Below are positions 51,147-54,973 of a stretch of 54,973 nucleotides of DNA, piece by piece. Made by a program: the position numbers and the translations under genes. The notes beneath the pieces are model-generated. The model was not told the DNA's origin and did not search any database. It was given only the letters and a program-made list of their open reading frames with translations. Where the stretch lies: NCBI GenBank assembly GCA_002368605.1, contig DFEB01000013.1, positions 1-54,973 of the forward strand, in the 5' to 3' direction. How positions within the stretch are numbered: the first letter of the stretch is position 1; each line of letters begins with the position of its first letter. This stretch comes from Treponema sp. UBA3813 (GTDB lineage: Bacteria; Spirochaetota; Spirochaetia; Treponematales; Treponemataceae).

Positions 51147-51671
51147 CTTTCAGCCGCCTTGCCTAGAATCTTTTGGGCGGCTTTTGCGACTTCTTCCTTA
51201 AGTTCCGGCGGATTTAAAACCTTTGCCCTGCCTGCAAAACTCAAAACCCATGCCACGGTCTGGTCAATCTGATTCGTCTTAAATGAAAGGTAGACGCTGC
51301 CGTCGGCATTTTCCAGCAAAACCTGATTTTTGTGCCAGATTCGCTCGGTCACGAAAGTCTTGAGGCTGCTTTCAAATTCAATTTCCACGGTAAAAGAGTC
51401 TCCGCTGTTGTTCCAGACTCCCATCTCTGGGTCAAGGTGATTTTCAATCTTAAAGTCTCTTGGAACCGAAAAAGATTTTTCAGTGATTTCGCATTTTCGG
51501 ATTCTTGGCATGGCGTAAAGCCCCTTCCAGCGGCGTGTTCTTGTACTGGTCCAGCAGGGGTAGAATCGTCGAAAGCGTCAAAAGTTCCCCCTCCGCCAGC
51601 ATAACCTGGCCCATAAAATAAGCCTTGTCCGCTGCGACAGACCGTTTTGTATAATATTGTGGAAAATTAGG
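51143..51671 (-). pseudogene. WYL-domain transcriptional regulator, decayed
   Basis: Two pieces of a WYL-family regulator survive on the minus strand. Upstream (51671-51511): AYFMGQVMLAEGELLTLSTILPLLDQYKNTPLEGALRH, matching the typical segment between the HTH and the WYL domain. Then the frame changes and RKCEITEKSFSVPRDFKIENHLDPEMGVWNNSGDSFTVEIEF ... VLSFAGRAKVLNPPELKEEVAKAAQKIL, the C-terminal WCX domain, runs to a stop at 51143. The HTH and the WYL core itself are missing. A deletion and frameshift have destroyed the gene. The stop overlaps the arfB stop by 3 bases. It lies directly before hsdR; WYL proteins often control defence loci. Confidence 0.75.
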
Positions 51672-51707
51672 TCAGTTTATGGTATTCTATGACGATGGGG
51701 TCAAAAA

Positions 51708-54700
51708 TTGAGCAAAATATATAACGAAAAAACTCGTGTTCAAATGCCAGCCCTTATTCACCTTACAAGGCTTGGCTACACTTATATCGGTAAACTGTAT
51801 CATCTTGGTACAGAAGGTCAGTCTCAGAAAACAGCAGGCACAAGTTTTGATGCAGACACAAACATTTTGCTCTATGAATTTCAAAAGGCTTTTGCCCGCT
51901 TAAACCCTTCAAAGAAAGACGACTGGCTTGCTGTTTTTAGTGACATCAAAAAAGAGCTGAACGATGATGATTTAGGAAAGCAGTTTTATGAACGCCTAAT
52001 TTCTGTTTCTCCTTATAAACTAATTGATTTTGATAATCCTAATAACAATGATTACTACTGCACTGCAGAGTTTACCTGTCGTAATGGCGAAGATGAATTC
52101 CGCCCAGATATTACTCTTTTTATAAACGGACTTCCGCTTGTTTTTATTGAAGTAAAGAAAACTAACAACGTTGGAGGCATGATTGCGGAAGCTAACCGCA
52201 TGAATAATGACCGCTTACCTAATAAAAAATTCCGTCGTTTTATAAACATCACTCAGCTGATGATTTTTTCTAATAATATGGAATATTCTGCACTTGGCGG
52301 TATTGTTCCAATTGAAGGGGCTTTTTATTGTACTGGCGCGCGAAAAAAAGCTTTCTTTAACTGCTTTAGAGAAGATAATTTTACTGCCCAGCCTATACCA
52401 ACTTTTAATGCAAATTATCATTATAAGCCGATAGACCAGGAAATTGAAAAAGAGATTCTTACAGATTTTAACTGTCAGGTAATCAAGCAGTCTCCAGAGT
52501 TTCAGACGAACCTTGATATTTATACACCGACAAACCGTATTCTTACTTCTATGTGCAGCCCTGAACGATTGCTCTTTATTCTGAAATATGGAATTGCTTA
52601 TGTAAAATCTGAACGCGAAATAGATGGCAAAATTGAAGTAACTGACCAGAAGCACATTATGCGCTATCAGCAGATGTTTGCGGCTCTTGCTATTCGTGAC
52701 GCGCTTGAAAATGGAAAGAAATCTGGAATTGTTTGGCATACACAAGGCTCTGGAAAAACCGCTCTTTCATATTATCTTACCCGAATACTTACAGATTATT
52801 TTGCAAAGCATAATAAAGTTACCAAGTTTTATTTTATTGTTGACCGCTTGGATTTATTGGAACAGGCAAAGCAGGAGTTTGAAGCTCGCGGACTTTCTAT
52901 AAATACTGCTAACAGTAAAACAGAACTTATGGAACAGTTCCGTACAAATCAGAGCCAGCAGGGAGTTACCGGTAAAGCTGAAATTACAGTTGTAAACATT
53001 CAGAAAGTTGAAGAGGACCAGAACAAAGTTCAGGTAAAAGACTACGCAACCAATCTTCAACGTATATTTATAATTGATGAAGCACACCGAGGTTATAAAC
53101 CTGACGGATGTTTCCTTGCAAATCTTTTTAATGCAGATCCTGATTCAATTAAAATTGCTCTTACTGGAACTCCAATTCTTAAAGAAGAAAAATCTAGCTG
53201 CTCAGTTTTCGGTGATTATTTCCATGCATACTATTATGATAAATCAATTTCAGATGGATATACATTAAAAATCCTACGAGAAGAAATTGAAACCTCTTAC
53301 CGCAAGCGACTTACAGAAGCTTACCAGAAACTTGAAAAACTTGTTACTAAGGGCGAACTAAAAAAAGAAGATATTATCAGCCATGATTCTTATGTTAAAG
53401 AATTGCTCCGCTACATTATAAAAGACCTTGTTACATTCAGACTGTTACAGGGTGACCCGACACTTGGCGGAATGATTATCTGCGAAACAAGTGAACAGGC
53501 TCGAAAGCTCTATCAGTATTTTGATGAGATTCAGAATGAACTGCATGAAACTGAAAATATGACTTCTACTTTGAAGCCGGGACTCATTCTTTATGATAGT
53601 GATGATAAAGAAACCAGAAAGCAGATAGTAAAAGACTTCAAGAAGAATTTTACGATAGACATTCTGATTGTCTACAACATGCTGCTTACAGGTTTTGACG
53701 CGCCTCGCCTTAAGCGGCTTTATTTTGGAAGAAAGCTCCGCGACCATGGTCTGCTTCAGGCAATAACCCGTGTGAACCGTCCGTATAATTCTGAATACGG
53801 TGAGCAGCGTTACGGAACCGTAATCGACTTTGCGGACATCAAGGCGAATTTTGAAGAGATAAACAACAAGTACATAAAAGAATTCCAGAAGTTTAGTAGC
53901 GAAGATGAAACCGGACTTGAGAATCTTCCAGATATGTTTACTCAAGTACTGGAACAAAAAGAAAATATCATTAAGCAGATGAAGGAAGCTCGGCAGACTC
54001 TTTCTAACTATGATATAAGTAATGCAGAAATCTTTGACCAGGAAATAACTGAAATTGAAGACAAGAAAGAACTCTTTGAACTTCGAACAGCTTTGACTAA
54101 TGCAAAGAATATGTTCAATCTTGTGCGCACTTTTGGTGATGAAGATTTAAAAGCGACCTTTGCTAAACTTGTAATTGAAAAACTTCCCGATATGCTCTCT
54201 GCTGTTCAGTCACGAATCAATGAAATAAATACAATTGAAGCATTTGAAACAAGTGATGAAACTAAGATGCTTATCAACGAAACAATGATGAACATTCAGT
54301 TCAACTTTTCTATGATAAACAAAGAAGAACTAAAGCTTGTCGATAACGGTTCGGAATTACAGGAAAAGCTTTCTAAAACACTGCATGAAATCCGTGATTA
54401 TTACGACCCGGAAGACCCGCAGTTTATTACTTTAGCAGAAGCGTTTAAGCAGAGATTCAAGGAACACAAGTTCAAGCCGGAAAGCCTTGCACAGTACACC
54501 GAAGAAAACAAAGCAATGGATGATATCTACAAAAAGATTCGAACGCTTCGAAGAAAAGATGACGCGCTCCTTTCCCGCTATCATGGCGACAAAAAGTTTG
54601 TACGTGTTCACAAACGAATTGTAGAAGAAAACACAAGAAGAACAGAACGACATGCTCAGCCAATTATTTCAACAATGACAGATGATATTGTGGCTGCAAT

Positions 54701-54911
54701 GATGACTGTAAAACAAATCATAGATCAGCAGGTTTATGACAGAAATGATATATTGAAGAAAGACACTTATTTTGCAGAAACAGTCTGGTCACTTATAGAT
54801 GACAGTCTTTATAAACTGAATATCAAATCAGAAGTAGAAGACTGTGATTTTATTCAATCCAGAGTAAGCAAACAATATCTTAATCAATACCATGATTACT
54901 ATTTAGCATAA
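51708..54911 (+). CDS. hsdR: Type I restriction enzyme, R subunit
   Basis: Motor and nuclease subunit of a type I restriction-modification complex, 1067 residues, full length. The N-terminal nuclease core is EFRPDITLFINGLPLVFIEVKK (Asp, then Glu-x-Lys); the SF2 translocase motifs follow: GIVWHTQGSGKTALSYYL (Walker A), FIIDEAHRG (DEAH), IALTGTPIL, and QAITRVNRPY (motif VI). A long helical C-terminal region for assembly with HsdM/HsdS completes it. The start is TTG 51708 (MSKIYNEKTRVQMPALIHLTRLGY is the usual beginning of the family), with GGGG upstream. The M and S subunits must lie outside the window or begin with the next gene. Confidence 0.95.
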   Translation: MSKIYNEKTRVQMPALIHLTRLGYTYIGKLYHLGTEGQSQKTAGTSFDADTNILLYEFQKAFARLNPSKKDDWLAVFSDIKKELNDDDLGKQFYERLISVSPYKLIDFDNPNNNDYYCTAEFTCRNGEDEFRPDITLFINGLPLVFIEVKKTNNVGGMIAEANRMNNDRLPNKKFRRFINITQLMIFSNNMEYSALGGIVPIEGAFYCTGARKKAFFNCFREDNFTAQPIPTFNANYHYKPIDQEIEKEILTDFNCQVIKQSPEFQTNLDIYTPTNRILTSMCSPERLLFILKYGIAYVKSEREIDGKIEVTDQKHIMRYQQMFAALAIRDALENGKKSGIVWHTQGSGKTALSYYLTRILTDYFAKHNKVTKFYFIVDRLDLLEQAKQEFEARGLSINTANSKTELMEQFRTNQSQQGVTGKAEITVVNIQKVEEDQNKVQVKDYATNLQRIFIIDEAHRGYKPDGCFLANLFNADPDSIKIALTGTPILKEEKSSCSVFGDYFHAYYYDKSISDGYTLKILREEIETSYRKRLTEAYQKLEKLVTKGELKKEDIISHDSYVKELLRYIIKDLVTFRLLQGDPTLGGMIICETSEQARKLYQYFDEIQNELHETENMTSTLKPGLILYDSDDKETRKQIVKDFKKNFTIDILIVYNMLLTGFDAPRLKRLYFGRKLRDHGLLQAITRVNRPYNSEYGEQRYGTVIDFADIKANFEEINNKYIKEFQKFSSEDETGLENLPDMFTQVLEQKENIIKQMKEARQTLSNYDISNAEIFDQEITEIEDKKELFELRTALTNAKNMFNLVRTFGDEDLKATFAKLVIEKLPDMLSAVQSRINEINTIEAFETSDETKMLINETMMNIQFNFSMINKEELKLVDNGSELQEKLSKTLHEIRDYYDPEDPQFITLAEAFKQRFKEHKFKPESLAQYTEENKAMDDIYKKIRTLRRKDDALLSRYHGDKKFVRVHKRIVEENTRRTERHAQPIISTMTDDIVAAMMTVKQIIDQQVYDRNDILKKDTYFAETVWSLIDDSLYKLNIKSEVEDCDFIQSRVSKQYLNQYHDYYLA

Positions 54912-54923
54912 AAAGCTATTATC

Positions 54924-54944
54924 ATTCCGAACTCGATTCGGAAT
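54924..54944. other. Hairpin between hsdR and the next gene
   Basis: ATTCCGAA and TTCGGAAT form an 8-bp stem with a 5-base loop, not followed by a T run. It may be an mRNA-stability or weak attenuation element. Confidence 0.5.
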
Positions 54945-54960
54945 CTATACGAGGGGAAAT

Positions 54961-54973
54961 ATGAACATCAGAG
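54961..54973 (+). CDS. Start of a gene cut by the window edge
   Basis: An ATG at 54961 follows GAGGGGAAAT, a good ribosome binding site, 50 bases behind hsdR. Only four codons (MNIR) are visible. By position it is likely the next gene of the restriction locus (hsdM, hsdS or an accessory gene), but the sequence is too short to tell. Confidence 0.5.

Overview
The window looks like the chromosome of a spirochaete of the genus Treponema or a close relative. The evidence is the gene content and order (rimP-nusA-infB-rbfA-truB/ribF-rpsO-pnp-dut-two LptF/LptG-like permeases-tgt), the tmRNA 3' end typical of treponemes, and many dispersed palindromic intergenic elements. Moderate GC, a single 5S rRNA at the left edge and two TIGR03545/TIGR03546-type envelope genes fit an outer-membrane-bearing host-associated species.

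Left part (1-11.8 kb): 5S rRNA; a minus-strand group for cell wall and envelope (PBP1A, PEGA-like exported protein, LysM/M23 peptidase, small membrane protein, ferredoxin); then a plus-strand group of nucleoside salvage and DNA repair (deoC, recO, udp, recJ) and a metallo-beta-lactamase-fold protein. Central core (11.8-32 kb): a long translation/RNA operon from a clear sigma-70-type promoter with a hairpin in its leader (rimP, nusA with an extra zinc ribbon, infB, rbfA, a TruB-FAD synthase fusion, rpsO, pnp), followed by dut, lptF/lptG-like genes, tgt, a HEAT-repeat exported protein and an ABC importer (lipoprotein, fused permease, ATPase with three frameshifts). Middle (32-43 kb): hrpA, a CapA-like lipoprotein and neuB on the minus strand, then a symmetric divergent promoter, the TIGR03546/TIGR03545 pair, yebC, ruvC, tmRNA, a CoA-binding protein and an esterase-like hydrolase. 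Right part (43-55 kb) is an accessory zone: degenerate genes (RhuM family, WYL regulator, others), tandem repeats, an unrecognised 519-residue protein paired with a duplicated Cys/His mini-protein, a DUF5655-type protein with a nuclease-like N-terminus, deoxyinosine glycosylase, fructosamine kinase family protein, ArfB, and the hsdR subunit of a type I restriction system whose next gene is cut by the window edge.

The strongest cross-cutting observation is that many genes that begin a transcript have a -10 hexamer ending only 6-8 nt before the start codon and no Shine-Dalgarno sequence (PBP1A, deoC, dut, tgt, hrpA, capA-like, TIGR03546, deoxyinosine glycosylase, fructosamine kinase), whereas genes inside operons usually carry good ribosome binding sites. 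This predicts widespread leaderless transcripts. Other points of interest are a dispersed repeat inserted in frame in a signal peptide and again at the ruvC stop codon, a hairpin array with a candidate 29-codon leader ORF before yebC, a 96-nt palindrome before ruvC, an unusually long predicted tmRNA tag, and domain oddities in NusA, TruB/RibF, RecJ, LptF and the ABC ATPase. No prophage, intact insertion sequence or CRISPR array was found.
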